In this document: one piece after another, positions 52,668 through 61,891 of the stretch | Layout of the letters: every line of letters begins with the position of its first letter | Numbering within the stretch: the stretch's first letter is position 1 | Assembly (NCBI RefSeq): GCF_006438725.1 | Contig: NZ_RCZD01000007.1 | Coordinates: 124,001-188,000 of the forward strand | Direction of reading: 5' to 3' | Length of the DNA: 64,000 nucleotides | DNA from: Ewingella americana | Lineage (GTDB): Bacteria; Pseudomonadota; Gammaproteobacteria; Enterobacterales; Enterobacteriaceae | Notes under the pieces: generated by a model | Database searches by the model: none | What the model saw: the letters and a program-made list of their open reading frames with translations, nothing else | What the model was told of the DNA's origin: nothing | Made by a program: the position numbers and the translations under genes

Positions 52668-52705
52668 CGATCTGCTCCTCTGCTGACAGAGGGAATAGCA
52701 GATCG
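52668..52705 (-). terminator. two-tier hairpin terminator of the sugar operon
   Basis: CGATCTGCT (52668-52676) pairs perfectly with AGCAGATCG (52697-52705). Inside, CCTCTG (52677-52682) pairs with CAGAGG (52687-52692). It lies 15 bp beyond the ribokinase-type stop. Confidence 0.75.
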
Positions 52706-52719
52706 GGCCCGACTTTTAC

Positions 52720-53652
52720 TCACGCCACCGCCACTTTCATCCGCTCCAGCGCCTCCTCATAGGTTGGCATTGACGCCGCCGCCCCTGCCCTTTCCACACA
52801 AACAGAGGCATAGGCTGAAGCAAACTGCGCGGCATCGGCCAGTGTTACGCCAGCGGCCAGTTGGGAGGCCAGCGCGCCGTTGAAGGCGTCGCCGGCACCG
52901 GTGGTGTCTACCGGGACCGCCGGGAATGCGGCCACCAGTTCGGTTTCACCGGCGACAGACAACAGTGCGCCCTGCGTGCCGAGCGTGATGATCAGCGCAC
53001 CAATGCCCTTTTCGTGCAGCACTCTGGCAGCCCGCCTGGCCGAAGGAACGTCATCAACCTGAATGCCGGTCAGCAAGGTACATTCGGTGGCGTTGGGGGT
53101 AAGCAAATCTACCTGCGCCAGCAGGCTGTCAGAGACCGGCTGGAACGGCGCGGGGTTGAGAATAATGTAAGTGCCATTCTCTTTGGCGATGCCAATCAGT
53201 TTTTCAATCGCTGGCAGGTTGTTTTCCAGCTGGGTCAGCAGGATATCGGCCGCAGCAATCGCCGGGCGGCACTGTTCGACTTCATCATCGGTGACTGTCA
53301 GGTTGGCGCCGGGATCGACGGCAATCATGTTTTCGGCATCGGCTCCGGCAACATAAATCAGCGCATTGCCGGTGGGGAATTCGGCGGTAGAGAACAGCGT
53401 CACCGCGTCAAAACCAGCGTTATCGAGGTGGCGGCGGGCGAACATGCCGAAGTCATCGCGCCCTACTTTGCCGATGTAATGCACCCGCGCACCGGCACGC
53501 AGCGCAGCGACGGCCTGATTGGCCCCTTTTCCACCCGCGCCCATCATGCTGTTGCGGGCAATCAGTGATTCGCCCGGCTGCGGGAAACGGCTCATTCCAG
53601 CAACAATATCCAGGTTGAACGATCCAAACACACATACCTTGCCTTTTTTCAT
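52720..53652 (-). CDS. ribokinase-type PfkB sugar kinase
   Basis: The 310-residue PfkB kinase is close to ribokinase. It has the substrate motif GSFNLD (10-15), MGAGGKGANQAVAA, and the C-terminal DTTGAGDAFNGALASQ with the catalytic Asp and anion hole. It phosphorylates a free sugar at its terminal hydroxyl with ATP. Its ATG overlaps the ROK gene stop by 4 bp, so the two kinases are cotranslated. Ribose or a related ketose such as D-allulose are possible substrates. Confidence 0.9.
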   Translation of the reverse strand: MKKGKVCVFGSFNLDIVAGMSRFPQPGESLIARNSMMGAGGKGANQAVAALRAGARVHYIGKVGRDDFGMFARRHLDNAGFDAVTLFSTAEFPTGNALIYVAGADAENMIAVDPGANLTVTDDEVEQCRPAIAAADILLTQLENNLPAIEKLIGIAKENGTYIILNPAPFQPVSDSLLAQVDLLTPNATECTLLTGIQVDDVPSARRAARVLHEKGIGALIITLGTQGALLSVAGETELVAAFPAVPVDTTGAGDAFNGALASQLAAGVTLADAAQFASAYASVCVERAGAAASMPTYEEALERMKVAVA

Positions 53653-54608
53653 GCCTCACTCCTGAATACCAGATGTCGCGCTGATGTTGATAAAGATTGC
53701 GCCGTCGAGCCTTGCTTCAAACGCCGCTGCGCCGCCAGACAGGCCCCGCGACAGCCGGTTTCCTCAGAGACGCCGCTGATGGCGATGGTCAGCCCGCTGG
53801 CCGGATATGGGCTGCGCAGATGCGAACGGATCAGGCGTTCCAGCCGGGCCAGCGGGAAGCCCGCCATCGCCAGCACGCCGCCACCCAGCAGCAGATATTG
53901 CGGGTCGAGAATGTTCATCTCGCTGGCGACGGTGCGCGCCAGCCGCTCAATAAATTCCTGTAAATCAGGATGGTCAGCATGTTCAACGAACAGATCCGAG
54001 ATTGCCGTCTCGGGTACATGTTGTTTTGCCCAGCCGCTGAGCCAGTTGCCGGAAGTCAGGGTTTCGACGCAGCCGGTTTTGCCACAAGGGCAGAGCAGCG
54101 GGTTGTCTTTGAGCGGAATGTGCCCGATCTCCCCTGCACCGCCGTGCGCGCCGTGGTAAAAGTCATTATTCAGCCACAGGCTGTTGCCAAAACCGGTGCC
54201 GAGATAGACCCCGACCGCCACGTCCGGCAGGACGTCGAGGCGGGTTAAATCCCACCACATCAGGTGGTTAACATCTTTATCCATGCACACCGGCAGGCCG
54301 AGGCGTGCCGAAAGTTGCTGCGTTACCGGCTGGTTGTCGAGCGCCGGAATAAACGGCAGCGACAGCACGGTGCTGCGGTCACGCGACAGAATCCCCGGCA
54401 GCCCGAGCATCACGCCCGTCACGCTTACGCGACTTACCTGCAAATAAGCGGCAATCACCTGCTCCAGACCGCGCAGCGGATCCTCAAGCGTTGCCCAGCT
54501 GTGCGTCGGTACCTTCTGATAATCCTGGAAAATCTGCTGGTCGTTCATCAGCATCAGCCGCGTGTTGGTGCCGCCGATATCTACGCCGAGAAAATGCTCC
54601 ATAGCCAC
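53649..54608 (-). CDS. alsK: ROK-family sugar kinase, D-allose kinase-like
   Basis: The 319-residue ROK kinase has an ATP-binding motif (FLGVDIGGTNTRLML), the catalytic Asp in CMDKDVNHL, the zinc/HxGH region GAGEIGHIPL and a Cys cluster CPCGKTGCVE. E. coli AlsK phosphorylates D-allose to D-allose 6-phosphate. The assignment rests on neighbouring alsE and overall resemblance; glucose or N-acetylmannosamine kinase activity cannot be excluded. Confidence 0.7.
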   Translation of the reverse strand: MAMEHFLGVDIGGTNTRLMLMNDQQIFQDYQKVPTHSWATLEDPLRGLEQVIAAYLQVSRVSVTGVMLGLPGILSRDRSTVLSLPFIPALDNQPVTQQLSARLGLPVCMDKDVNHLMWWDLTRLDVLPDVAVGVYLGTGFGNSLWLNNDFYHGAHGGAGEIGHIPLKDNPLLCPCGKTGCVETLTSGNWLSGWAKQHVPETAISDLFVEHADHPDLQEFIERLARTVASEMNILDPQYLLLGGGVLAMAGFPLARLERLIRSHLRSPYPASGLTIAISGVSEETGCRGACLAAQRRLKQGSTAQSLSTSARHLVFRSEA

Positions 54609-54616
54609 TCCTGCCC

Positions 54617-55297
54617 TCAGGCTGCCTGACGCGCCTGACGCATCTGGTCGAGCATTTTGTCCCAGGCGCTGTCCAGATCCTTGTCCAGATTGAACAGGCC
54701 GGAACTGCCGACGATCAACACTTCCGCACCTGCGCCCATCAGATCCTGATAGGTATTCACGTTGCAGGATCCGTCGATTTCGATCAGGTAGCGGTAGTTT
54801 TTCTGCTGTTTGAGGTCACGCAGCTGGGCGATTTTATCCAGCATTTCGGGAATGAACGGCTGCCCGGCATAGCCCGGATCGACGGTCATCACGGTGATTT
54901 TGTCCAGCAGATGAATGTAGTGCTGGATGAACTCCACCGGTGTCGCCGGGTTGAGCACCACGCCGACTTTTTTGCCGAGCGAGCGAATCAGATTGATCAC
55001 CCGGAAAGCATCGCGGTTGATGGTTTCAGCATGCGGGCAGATGTAATCGGCCCCGGCTTTGGCTATCGGCTCGATAAAGTCGGTCGGGTTTTCCACCATC
55101 ATATGCACGTCCAGCACCAGCGGCGTGTGCGGGCGGATCTGCTCGATAAAGAACGGCGACAGGGTGATATTTTTGACGTAATGCCCGTCCATGATGTCGA
55201 TGTGCAGCATGTCAGCGCGGCGGTTCAGTACCGCCAGCTGCTGTTTGATGTCAATCAGGCTCATGCACATCAGCGAGGGCGAAATTTTGTATTCCAT
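54617..55297 (-). CDS. alsE: ribulose-phosphate 3-epimerase family, D-allulose-6-phosphate 3-epimerase-like
   Basis: The 226-residue TIM-barrel epimerase has metal ligands His and Asp in MLHIDIMDGHYV, HMMVENP, and the second catalytic Asp in EIDGSCN. KITVMTVDPGYAGQPFIPEML and IVGSSGLFN match AlsE better than Rpe as I recall them. AlsE converts D-allulose 6-phosphate to D-fructose 6-phosphate. It is between the second permease and the kinase genes of a sugar operon. Confidence 0.8.
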   Translation of the reverse strand: MEYKISPSLMCMSLIDIKQQLAVLNRRADMLHIDIMDGHYVKNITLSPFFIEQIRPHTPLVLDVHMMVENPTDFIEPIAKAGADYICPHAETINRDAFRVINLIRSLGKKVGVVLNPATPVEFIQHYIHLLDKITVMTVDPGYAGQPFIPEMLDKIAQLRDLKQQKNYRYLIEIDGSCNVNTYQDLMGAGAEVLIVGSSGLFNLDKDLDSAWDKMLDQMRQARQAA

Positions 55298-55344
55298 GAT
55301 GTTTTCCTAAGGTCAGAGGCAATAAAGAGTGTTTAAACAGTGCA

Positions 55345-56427
55345 TTAAGGAAGGGCTGCCCGTGCTTTGGCGGCGCTTATCCGCCCTGCTCGCTTTTGCA
55401 TAAAGCGCTGGCGGAAGAACTTCAGCGCCAGCACCACGATAAGTACCGCGCCCCACATCGCCAGACTGAAGTGCGGGCTGACGTTGAGCAGATTCAGGCC
55501 GGTTGAAATCACCTGTAAAACAATCAGCGACAGCACCACGCCCATGACGCGGCCAAAGCCGCCGAAAGGGTCCGTGCCACCTAAGATGATCGCTAACACG
55601 GTCAGCAACAGGTAGGAGTCGCCGTAGCCCATGCGCGCCGAGTTAAAGCGCGCCATCATCACCAGCCCGGCGATAACGCATAACATGCTGGAAAGTACAT
55701 AAATGGCGATCAGTACGCGGTGGGTGTTCACGCCGCTGAAATGGGTGGCGTTGATGTTGCTGCCGCTCATGTAGATGTATTTGCCCAGCCGGGTGCGCTC
55801 TAAAAACACCGCGATCAATACCGCCGTGGCGAAGAAGATGATCAACGGCACCGGGATGCCCAGCAGGGTGTCCGAACCGATATAGCGCACGATATCTGGC
55901 ATGCCGCTGATGGCCGCGCCGCGTGACAAATAGATACCGACCCCGTTGACCATGGTCATGGTCGCCAGCGTCACCAGAATCGGATGCGCGCCGACGTAGG
56001 CCACCAGCGCACCGGTCAGCATGCCGATAGCGATTGCCAGGATCATCGCGCCGACCAGCGCCACCGTCAGCCATACCGCCTGTAAGCCCAGGCTGGCCTC
56101 CGGCGGCAACCAGGTGAGAAACACCCAGGCCATCAGCAGGCTGGTCAGGTTAGAGGTGGCGATAATGCACAGATTCAGGCCGCCGCTGAGGATCGGAATA
56201 AACATCGCCAGCGTCAACAGGCCGAGCTCCGGCAGCTGAAACGCCACGCTCATGAAGGTGGAATCCGTGAAGAAGCGGCCCGGCATGGCGATACTGAAAC
56301 CGACGATCACCAGGATCAGCAGCAGGCTCAGGCTCAGCGTGGTGCTGTCGACGTTAAAACGCGGCCCGTTACCGCCAGATTTCGCTGACGCCGGTTTCAT
56401 CTTCAGACTCTTGGTTTTAGTTAACAT
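55345..56427 (-). CDS. RbsC-type sugar ABC permease
   Basis: The 360-residue inner-membrane permease of the branched-chain-amino-acid/ribose type has eight to ten TM helices. The N-terminal 30 residues are basic and Pro/Ser-rich. GALVAYVGAHPILVTLATM and LGGTDPFGGFGRVMGVV are RbsC-type conserved stretches. It is one of two different permeases in the operon, so the channel is probably a heterodimer, as in LsrC/LsrD. Confidence 0.9.
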   Translation of the reverse strand: MLTKTKSLKMKPASAKSGGNGPRFNVDSTTLSLSLLLILVIVGFSIAMPGRFFTDSTFMSVAFQLPELGLLTLAMFIPILSGGLNLCIIATSNLTSLLMAWVFLTWLPPEASLGLQAVWLTVALVGAMILAIAIGMLTGALVAYVGAHPILVTLATMTMVNGVGIYLSRGAAISGMPDIVRYIGSDTLLGIPVPLIIFFATAVLIAVFLERTRLGKYIYMSGSNINATHFSGVNTHRVLIAIYVLSSMLCVIAGLVMMARFNSARMGYGDSYLLLTVLAIILGGTDPFGGFGRVMGVVLSLIVLQVISTGLNLLNVSPHFSLAMWGAVLIVVLALKFFRQRFMQKRAGRISAAKARAALP

Positions 56428-56436
56428 GGCAATTCC

Positions 56437-57426
56437 TCAGGCGAAGCCGACATCGGTTTCTTTGCGTTTTTTGTAGTGCGTGACGGTGATAGCCACCACG
56501 ATCACCACGCCGATCACGATGTTCATGAAGTAGTTGGAGACGCCGATCAGGTTCAGACCGTTCTTCAAAATCCCAATCAGGAAGACGCCCATTAATGTGC
56601 CGACCACGCTGCCTTTGCCGCCGTTGAGGCTGGCACCACCAAGCACCGCCGCCGCCAGCACGTCCAGTTCACCGCCGACCAGCGCATTGGGCACCACTTC
56701 CCCGACGCGGTAGACCTGCACCAGTCCGCCGATGGCGGCCATGGCTCCGAGATAGCCATAAGCAAACAGGTGCAGCACGCCAACGCGAATACCGATACGC
56801 CGCGCAGATTCCTGATCCCCACCGACGGCAAACAGCTGGCGGCCCAGATGGGTCTTGTTGAGTAACAGCCAGGTCAGCCCGGCCACCGCCAGCATCACCA
56901 CCAGCGGCAGACCAATCTGATAGTGCCGGGTACCGACGTTAAACGGCAGCACCTGCAGCGGCGTCACCAGCCACTCCGGCAGGTCATACAGGCTGGTGCC
57001 GTTGGTCAGCCACATCAGCATGCCAAACAGCAGCGACTGCATACTGATGGTGACGATGATCGACACAATGCGCAGGCAGTAGATCAGAATGGCGTTGATC
57101 ATGCCGAAGAGGGAGCCGATCGCGATCGCCAGTAAAATGGTGCCGGTCGGGCTGGAGAGACCGTAATGAATGGCCAGCGTGGCGATGGCGTACTGCACCA
57201 CCGAGGCAACGGCGGCAAAGGAGATATCGATGCCGCCGGTCACCAGCACCACGAACAGGCCGAGGGCAAAAATGCCGCTGACTGCGTAGCTTTCTGACAA
57301 ATCCAGCAGGTTTTGCAGGGTCAGGAACTGGTCACTGAGCAGCGCAAACGTGACGATCACCACCACCAGAACCCAGGCCAGATAGCCTTCGTTGCTGGCC
57401 GGACGTAACCGGTTGAGATTAAGCAT
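56437..57426 (-). CDS. RbsC-type sugar ABC permease
   Basis: The 329-residue inner-membrane permease starts MLNLNRLRPASNEGYLAWVL. GGIDISFAAVASVVQYAIA and LGGASLNGGKGSVVGTL are the conserved RbsC-family segments. Its start overlaps the ATPase gene by 8 bp and it ends 9 bp before the second permease gene. Confidence 0.9.
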   Translation of the reverse strand: MLNLNRLRPASNEGYLAWVLVVVIVTFALLSDQFLTLQNLLDLSESYAVSGIFALGLFVVLVTGGIDISFAAVASVVQYAIATLAIHYGLSSPTGTILLAIAIGSLFGMINAILIYCLRIVSIIVTISMQSLLFGMLMWLTNGTSLYDLPEWLVTPLQVLPFNVGTRHYQIGLPLVVMLAVAGLTWLLLNKTHLGRQLFAVGGDQESARRIGIRVGVLHLFAYGYLGAMAAIGGLVQVYRVGEVVPNALVGGELDVLAAAVLGGASLNGGKGSVVGTLMGVFLIGILKNGLNLIGVSNYFMNIVIGVVIVVAITVTHYKKRKETDVGFA

Positions 57427-58939
57427 TCACCGCCTCCGCAAGTTGTTGTTGGGTGATGTTGCCAGGCAGATATTCGCCCTTCACCGTGCCTTCGCTAAAG
57501 TGCAAAACGCGGTCGCAGTTGAAGTAAACTTCCGGCACTTCATCGGAGATCAGCAGGATCGAGATCCCCTCTTCGGCCAGCTGGTGGATCAGCTGATAAA
57601 TACTGGCTTTGGCACCGACGTCTACGCCAACGGTCGGCGAGTCGAGGATCAGGATCTTCGGCTGAGTCAGCACCCATTTCGCCAGCACGATCTTTTGCTG
57701 ATTGCCGCCGGAGAGCGTGGAAATGGCCTGATCAGGATTGGCAACTTTGACGCCCAGTTTTTCAATCCACTGCTGAATGATTTTGTTTTTGCGGTATTCA
57801 TCGATCAGGTGAAAACGGCTGCGCAGCTGATCCATGATCGCCAGCACGGTGTTGTCGCCGACCGACTGCTGCTGGATAAGCCCGAGCGTCAGCCTGTCTT
57901 CCGACACATAACCGATACCGGATTTGATCGCATCTTCATGACCGCGAAAACGCACCGGTTTGCTGTCGAGGTAGATTTTGCCGCTGTCCGGTTTAGTCAT
58001 GCCGAACAGGCTCAGCGCCAGTTCGGTACGCCCGGAACCCAGCAGGCCGCACAGACCGAGCACTTCCCCGGCGTGCAGTTTGAAACTGACGTCGTGGTAC
58101 TGCCCGGCGCGGCTGAGTTTGTCGGTCTCCAGCATGATGCGCTGGTCATTAAGATTGGCGGCTTTCAGGCGGTAATCGAGTTTGAGGCCGGTCATCAGCT
58201 CGGTCAGGCGTTCGCTGCTGACTTCCGCCGCCGGATAAGTGCCGACTTTTTTGCCGTCGCGGATCACCGTAACGCTGTCGGAAATCTCCAGCACTTCGTC
58301 CAGACGGTGGCTGACGAACACCACGCTGATGCCTTTGTTTTTCAGGTAGTGCACGGTGCGCAGCAGCTGGTTCACTTCGGTGCGGGTCAGCGACGCGGTC
58401 GGTTCATCCATGATCACTAAGCGCGCATCGGCCACCAGCGCACGGCAAATGGCCACCTGCTGACGCTGGGCGATGGGTAGCGACGCCACGTTGGCGTCGA
58501 GATCCAATTGATAATTCAGTTCGCTGAGAATACGTTTTGCGGTGTCGCGCAGGCGTGACGGGCGGTACCAGCCCATCAGCCCTTGCAGGTTGTGGTCAAA
58601 GGCGATGTTTTCCGCCACGCTCAGATTCGGAAACAGCGACAGATCCTGGTAGATGACCTGAACGCCAAACTGACGTGCCTGATCCGGGCTGAGCTTGCTG
58701 AAGACCTGACCGCCCAGGGTGATCTGACAGCCATTGTCCGGCTGATAGACCCCCGAGATCACCTTGATCAACGTACTTTTTCCGCAGCCGTTGGTGCCCG
58801 CCAGGCAGTGCACTTCGCCGGGCATCAGCCGCAGGGAGATATCGTTGAGCGCCCGCTGGCCGCCAAAGGTCACCGACAGATTCTGAACATCAATCAACGG
58901 CGCGTTGTCTGTCTGAAGAATCTCGGAGGTCGCCATCAT
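57419..58939 (-). CDS. RbsA/MglA-type sugar ABC ATPase
   Basis: The 506-residue protein has two fused nucleotide-binding domains. The first has Walker A GTNGCGKST and signature-like VASLPIAQRQQVAICRAL. The second has GLLGSGRTEL in place of Walker A and STLSGGNQQKIVLAKWV. This asymmetry is normal for RbsA/LsrA-type ATPases. It overlaps the binding-protein gene by 1 bp (TGATG type). Confidence 0.93.
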   Translation of the reverse strand: MMATSEILQTDNAPLIDVQNLSVTFGGQRALNDISLRLMPGEVHCLAGTNGCGKSTLIKVISGVYQPDNGCQITLGGQVFSKLSPDQARQFGVQVIYQDLSLFPNLSVAENIAFDHNLQGLMGWYRPSRLRDTAKRILSELNYQLDLDANVASLPIAQRQQVAICRALVADARLVIMDEPTASLTRTEVNQLLRTVHYLKNKGISVVFVSHRLDEVLEISDSVTVIRDGKKVGTYPAAEVSSERLTELMTGLKLDYRLKAANLNDQRIMLETDKLSRAGQYHDVSFKLHAGEVLGLCGLLGSGRTELALSLFGMTKPDSGKIYLDSKPVRFRGHEDAIKSGIGYVSEDRLTLGLIQQQSVGDNTVLAIMDQLRSRFHLIDEYRKNKIIQQWIEKLGVKVANPDQAISTLSGGNQQKIVLAKWVLTQPKILILDSPTVGVDVGAKASIYQLIHQLAEEGISILLISDEVPEVYFNCDRVLHFSEGTVKGEYLPGNITQQQLAEAVNA

Positions 58940-59925
58940 CAGAGCCCCATTTTGACCAGTTTCGGCAAGTTCGCCTTGTCGAGACTTTCGGTTTTATTGC
59001 CGAGGATGGTGTGCGTCGCGTCGTCCACTTTCACTTTGCCCATGCCTTCGATGTCCATGCCATCGGTGATCGGCATGCCTTTTTCCATCATGTCGGCGAT
59101 GCGTACGAAGATTTCACCGGCCACCATCGGGTTCCAGATAAAGCCGCCGTTAATCGCGCCGCTTTTCACCAGAGAGGCCCCCTGTCCCGGACTGAACGGA
59201 CCGTAGACGCAAACGTCGCCATTTTTGCCACGGTTTTGTACCGCACGACCGGCACCGATCGGGCCTTGTGAACCGATCGCCAGAATGCCTTTCAGGTTCG
59301 GGTCTTTGGACATCAGGTCATTGGTGGTGCGGATGGTGTCGTCGAGGGACTCACCCACGCCAAACTTGTCGCCCACCTGATGCATATTCGGGTAGTGCGC
59401 TTTCTGGTAATTCACCGCCGCGTCCGCCCATTTTTGATGCAAAGGCACCGTCAGGCTGCCGACGTATACCGCGTAATCGCCCTTCTCTTTCATACACTCG
59501 GCCAGAGCAATCATGTGGTTGATGCCGTGCTGGGTGGCGTCGACCATTTCGAAATCCCAGTTGGCGTATTTCTGGTCCGGCGATTCATGCACGATGACTT
59601 TAATACCGGCGTCACGGGCGCGTTTGAGCACCGGCTCCAGCACTTTGGCGTCGTTCGGCACCACGCCAATCACGTCCACTTTTTGTGCGATCAGGTCTTC
59701 AATGGCGCGTACCTGCAATGCCGGGTCAGCGCTGGTCGGGCCGACCTGCCAGGCGTCGATGCCCCTTTTCGCCGCTTCACTTTTGATGCCCACTTCCATG
59801 GCGTTAAACCAGGCGTTGCCGCCCACTTTCACCACCACGCCCATGCGGATTTTGTCGGCAGCGTGAGCCGCTGAAACGGACAACAGCGCTGAAGCGAACA
59901 AACAGGCAAGTACGGACTTTTTCAT
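58939..59925 (-). CDS. periplasmic sugar-binding protein (RbsB/LsrB type)
   Basis: The 328-residue Peripla_BP_4 protein has a Sec signal peptide (MKKSVLACLFASALLSVSA, cleaved after AHA). The mature start IRMGVVVKVGGNAWFNAMEVG is typical of pentose/hexose/AI-2 binding proteins. Asp/Asn ligands probably lie in NPDA-like PNDAKVLEP and HESPD. The specificity is unknown; the operon enzymes point to a 6-carbon rare sugar. Confidence 0.9.
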   Translation of the reverse strand: MKKSVLACLFASALLSVSAAHAADKIRMGVVVKVGGNAWFNAMEVGIKSEAAKRGIDAWQVGPTSADPALQVRAIEDLIAQKVDVIGVVPNDAKVLEPVLKRARDAGIKVIVHESPDQKYANWDFEMVDATQHGINHMIALAECMKEKGDYAVYVGSLTVPLHQKWADAAVNYQKAHYPNMHQVGDKFGVGESLDDTIRTTNDLMSKDPNLKGILAIGSQGPIGAGRAVQNRGKNGDVCVYGPFSPGQGASLVKSGAINGGFIWNPMVAGEIFVRIADMMEKGMPITDGMDIEGMGKVKVDDATHTILGNKTESLDKANLPKLVKMGL

Positions 59926-59975
59926 GATGTTTCTCCACAGATGTTCTATTTTCCCACGGTCACTGCCTGAGACAT

Positions 59976-60815
59976 TCAGGCCACGCCACGGCTGTTTTTG
60001 GTTTTCTTTTGTAGGGGTGAAGGGGCAACTTCAATCACGTTGACGTTGCTCCAGGCCAGCTCCTGCCGGAATTCCTCATCGTCCAGATGATCCGTGATCA
60101 GTGTGTCTATTTCCCGGTAGTGGCAAATCCGCGCAAAGGAGCGGCGGCCGAATTTGCTGGCATCGGCCAGCAAAATTTTGTGTTCTGAGGAGAGCAGCAT
60201 CTGCTGTTTGAGCCGGGCGTGGTGCTCATTGCTCTCGCGAATTCCCCCTTCATGGCTGATGCCATGGCAGGAAAAAAACAGCTTGTTGATGACGAACTCT
60301 TTCAGCATCTGTTCAGCATAAATACCGATAAAATCTTCGTACTTGGCGGAGTACTCGCCGCCGAGGCCGATGGTTCTGACGTTGGCTTTCACCGCCAGCG
60401 TCTGGATGATGTGCAGCGAGTTGGTCAGCACCACCAGCGGGATATCCGGCAGCTGTCGTGCCAAAAACCAGCTGCTGGAGCTGCTGTCGAGCAGCAGACA
60501 GTCGCCGGGGTTAATCAACTGCAGCGCCCGTTTGGCGATGCGGGTTTTACTGTCCGGTGACTGGTTGCTGCGGTCACGGAAAGATTCCCCCTGCTCAATT
60601 TGCGACGGCACGTAGTGCTTCTCAGCCAGTTGATGTTCAACAAACACCGCACCACCGTGACTGCGTAATAACATTCCGCGCTTTTCCAGCAGCGCCAGGT
60701 CCCGCCGTGCCGTTTCCAGCGAGATGTGGCACAGCTCGGCCACTTCCTGCACCAGCACGCGTCCTCTCTGTGCGAGGACTTCGGTAATAAAGCGATGACG
60801 TTCTACAGGCAGCAT
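59976..60815 (-). CDS. DeoR-family transcriptional regulator
   Basis: The 279-residue DeoR repressor has an N-terminal HTH (VQEVAELCHISLETARRDLALLEKRG) and a C-terminal DeoRC sugar-phosphate sensor domain (KRALQLINPGDCLLLDSSSS; VVLTNSLHI; LLADASKFGRRSFARI). It is first gene of the minus-strand sugar operon and probably responds to a phosphorylated intermediate. Candidate TGACCG sites lie both upstream (61029-61096) and in the short gap before the binding-protein gene (near 59955). Confidence 0.92.
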   Translation of the reverse strand: MLPVERHRFITEVLAQRGRVLVQEVAELCHISLETARRDLALLEKRGMLLRSHGGAVFVEHQLAEKHYVPSQIEQGESFRDRSNQSPDSKTRIAKRALQLINPGDCLLLDSSSSSWFLARQLPDIPLVVLTNSLHIIQTLAVKANVRTIGLGGEYSAKYEDFIGIYAEQMLKEFVINKLFFSCHGISHEGGIRESNEHHARLKQQMLLSSEHKILLADASKFGRRSFARICHYREIDTLITDHLDDEEFRQELAWSNVNVIEVAPSPLQKKTKNSRGVA

Positions 60816-60917
60816 GTTTTTCCCTCTTCCCGATGTTCAATAGGATACGCAGACCGCAGAAAGCGGAATGCGGGGTGCCTCAAAGGCGACCGCGCACTCT
60901 TGGCGTTGCGCTGGTCA

Positions 60918-60933
60918 TGTGATAGTTGTCACA
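60918..60933 (-). promoter_or_regulatory. CRP-cAMP binding site
   Basis: TGTGA-TAGTTG-TCACA is an exact match to the CRP consensus half sites with the correct 6-bp spacer, about 105 bp upstream of the deoR-type start. It implies catabolite control of the sugar operon. Confidence 0.8.
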
Positions 60934-61028
60934 AAAAGATGAGCAGAGATGAAATGTTAAAGTTTGGATCTGTGGCGGGAACAGCATTAAATCGTCATTT
61001 AACTTGCAAGCGGACAAGAGGATTTCGG

Positions 61029-61096
61029 CAAACGGTCACAAATCCTCGTCCTCAAAACTGACCGAAAATGACCGTTTGTGTGGGCGTGACCGTTTG
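61029..61096. promoter_or_regulatory. cluster of TGACCGTTTG elements, candidate DeoR operator
   Basis: CAAACGGTCA (61029-61038) is inverted relative to TGACCGTTTG at 61069-61078 and 61087-61096. A partial TGACCG is at 61059-61064. The last two copies are 18 bp apart. All lie upstream of the deoR-type gene. Confidence 0.5.
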
Positions 61097-61101
61097 GACA
61101 C

Positions 61102-61124
61102 AAAAAAAGCGCCCGCAGGCGCTT
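61102..61124 (-). terminator. rho-independent terminator of ygfF
   Basis: AAGCGCC (61107-61113) and GGCGCTT (61118-61124) form a 7-bp stem with a 4-nt loop. On the minus strand it is followed by a run of T (61102-61108 complement), about 20 bp after the ygfF stop. Confidence 0.9.
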
Positions 61125-61144
61125 CAAATACAGTGAAAGCGTTT

Positions 61145-61891
61145 TTACTTGCCGCCTGCCAGTTCGATAAAACTGCCGGTGACATAAGAAGCAGAATCTG
61201 ACAGCAGCCAGGCAATGGCCTGCGCCACCTCTTCCGGCTGGCCGCCGCGTTGCATGGGCAAATGCGTTTTCAGGCGATCGACCCGCCCCGGCTCACCGCC
61301 GCTGGCGTGCATTTCGGTATAGATCAACCCGGGCCGCACGCAGTTAACGCGAATACCGTAGGCCGCCACTTCCAGCGACAGACCGGTGGTCAGCGTATCG
61401 ACCGCGCCTTTTGAGGCGGCATAATCGATGTATTCGCCCGGCGCTCCAAGACGCGCGGCCGCCGACGAGACATTCACAATCGCCCCGCCGTTTCCGCCGT
61501 GCCGGTGCGACATGATTTTCACCGCTTCGCGGCAACAAAGGAAATAGCCTGTCACATTGGTAGAGAGCACTTTGTTGATGCGGGCAGCGGTGAGGTTTTC
61601 GATGGTCGTTTGTTGAAACAGGATCCCGGCGTTGTTCACCAGCGCGGTGATCGGGCCGAGCTTATCGCTTAACCGCTGGAACATGGCAACAACCTGTTCC
61701 TCATCAGCGATATCCGCTTGCAGGGCGATAGCCCTTCCCCCCGCGTTTACGATTTCATCCACAACGGACTGCGCAGCCGCTTCATTACTGAGGTAATTGA
61801 CGCCGACGGCGTAACCCTGCTGTGCCAGGAGGAGGGCCGTTGCCCGGCCAATACCACGGCTGGCGCCACTGACTAACGCTACGCTGTTCAT
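61145..61891 (-). CDS. ygfF: SDR-family oxidoreductase YgfF
   Basis: The 248-residue classical SDR has the cofactor motif SGASRGIGRATALLLAQQG, NNAGILFQQ, Ser in VNVSSAAARLG, catalytic YAASKGA, and the C-terminal YVTGSFIELAGGK. It is almost colinear with E. coli YgfF, which also neighbours gcvP. YgfF was tested as a NAD(P)-dependent sugar/steroid dehydrogenase; the physiological substrate is not known to me. Confidence 0.92.
   Translation of the reverse strand: MNSVALVSGASRGIGRATALLLAQQGYAVGVNYLSNEAAAQSVVDEIVNAGGRAIALQADIADEEQVVAMFQRLSDKLGPITALVNNAGILFQQTTIENLTAARINKVLSTNVTGYFLCCREAVKIMSHRHGGNGGAIVNVSSAAARLGAPGEYIDYAASKGAVDTLTTGLSLEVAAYGIRVNCVRPGLIYTEMHASGGEPGRVDRLKTHLPMQRGGQPEEVAQAIAWLLSDSASYVTGSFIELAGGK

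Noticed and set aside
61006-61017. AAGCGGACA near 61010 as a further copy of the dispersed repeat
   Set aside because: Only nine bases match and no left end or inner arms are present; treated as chance.
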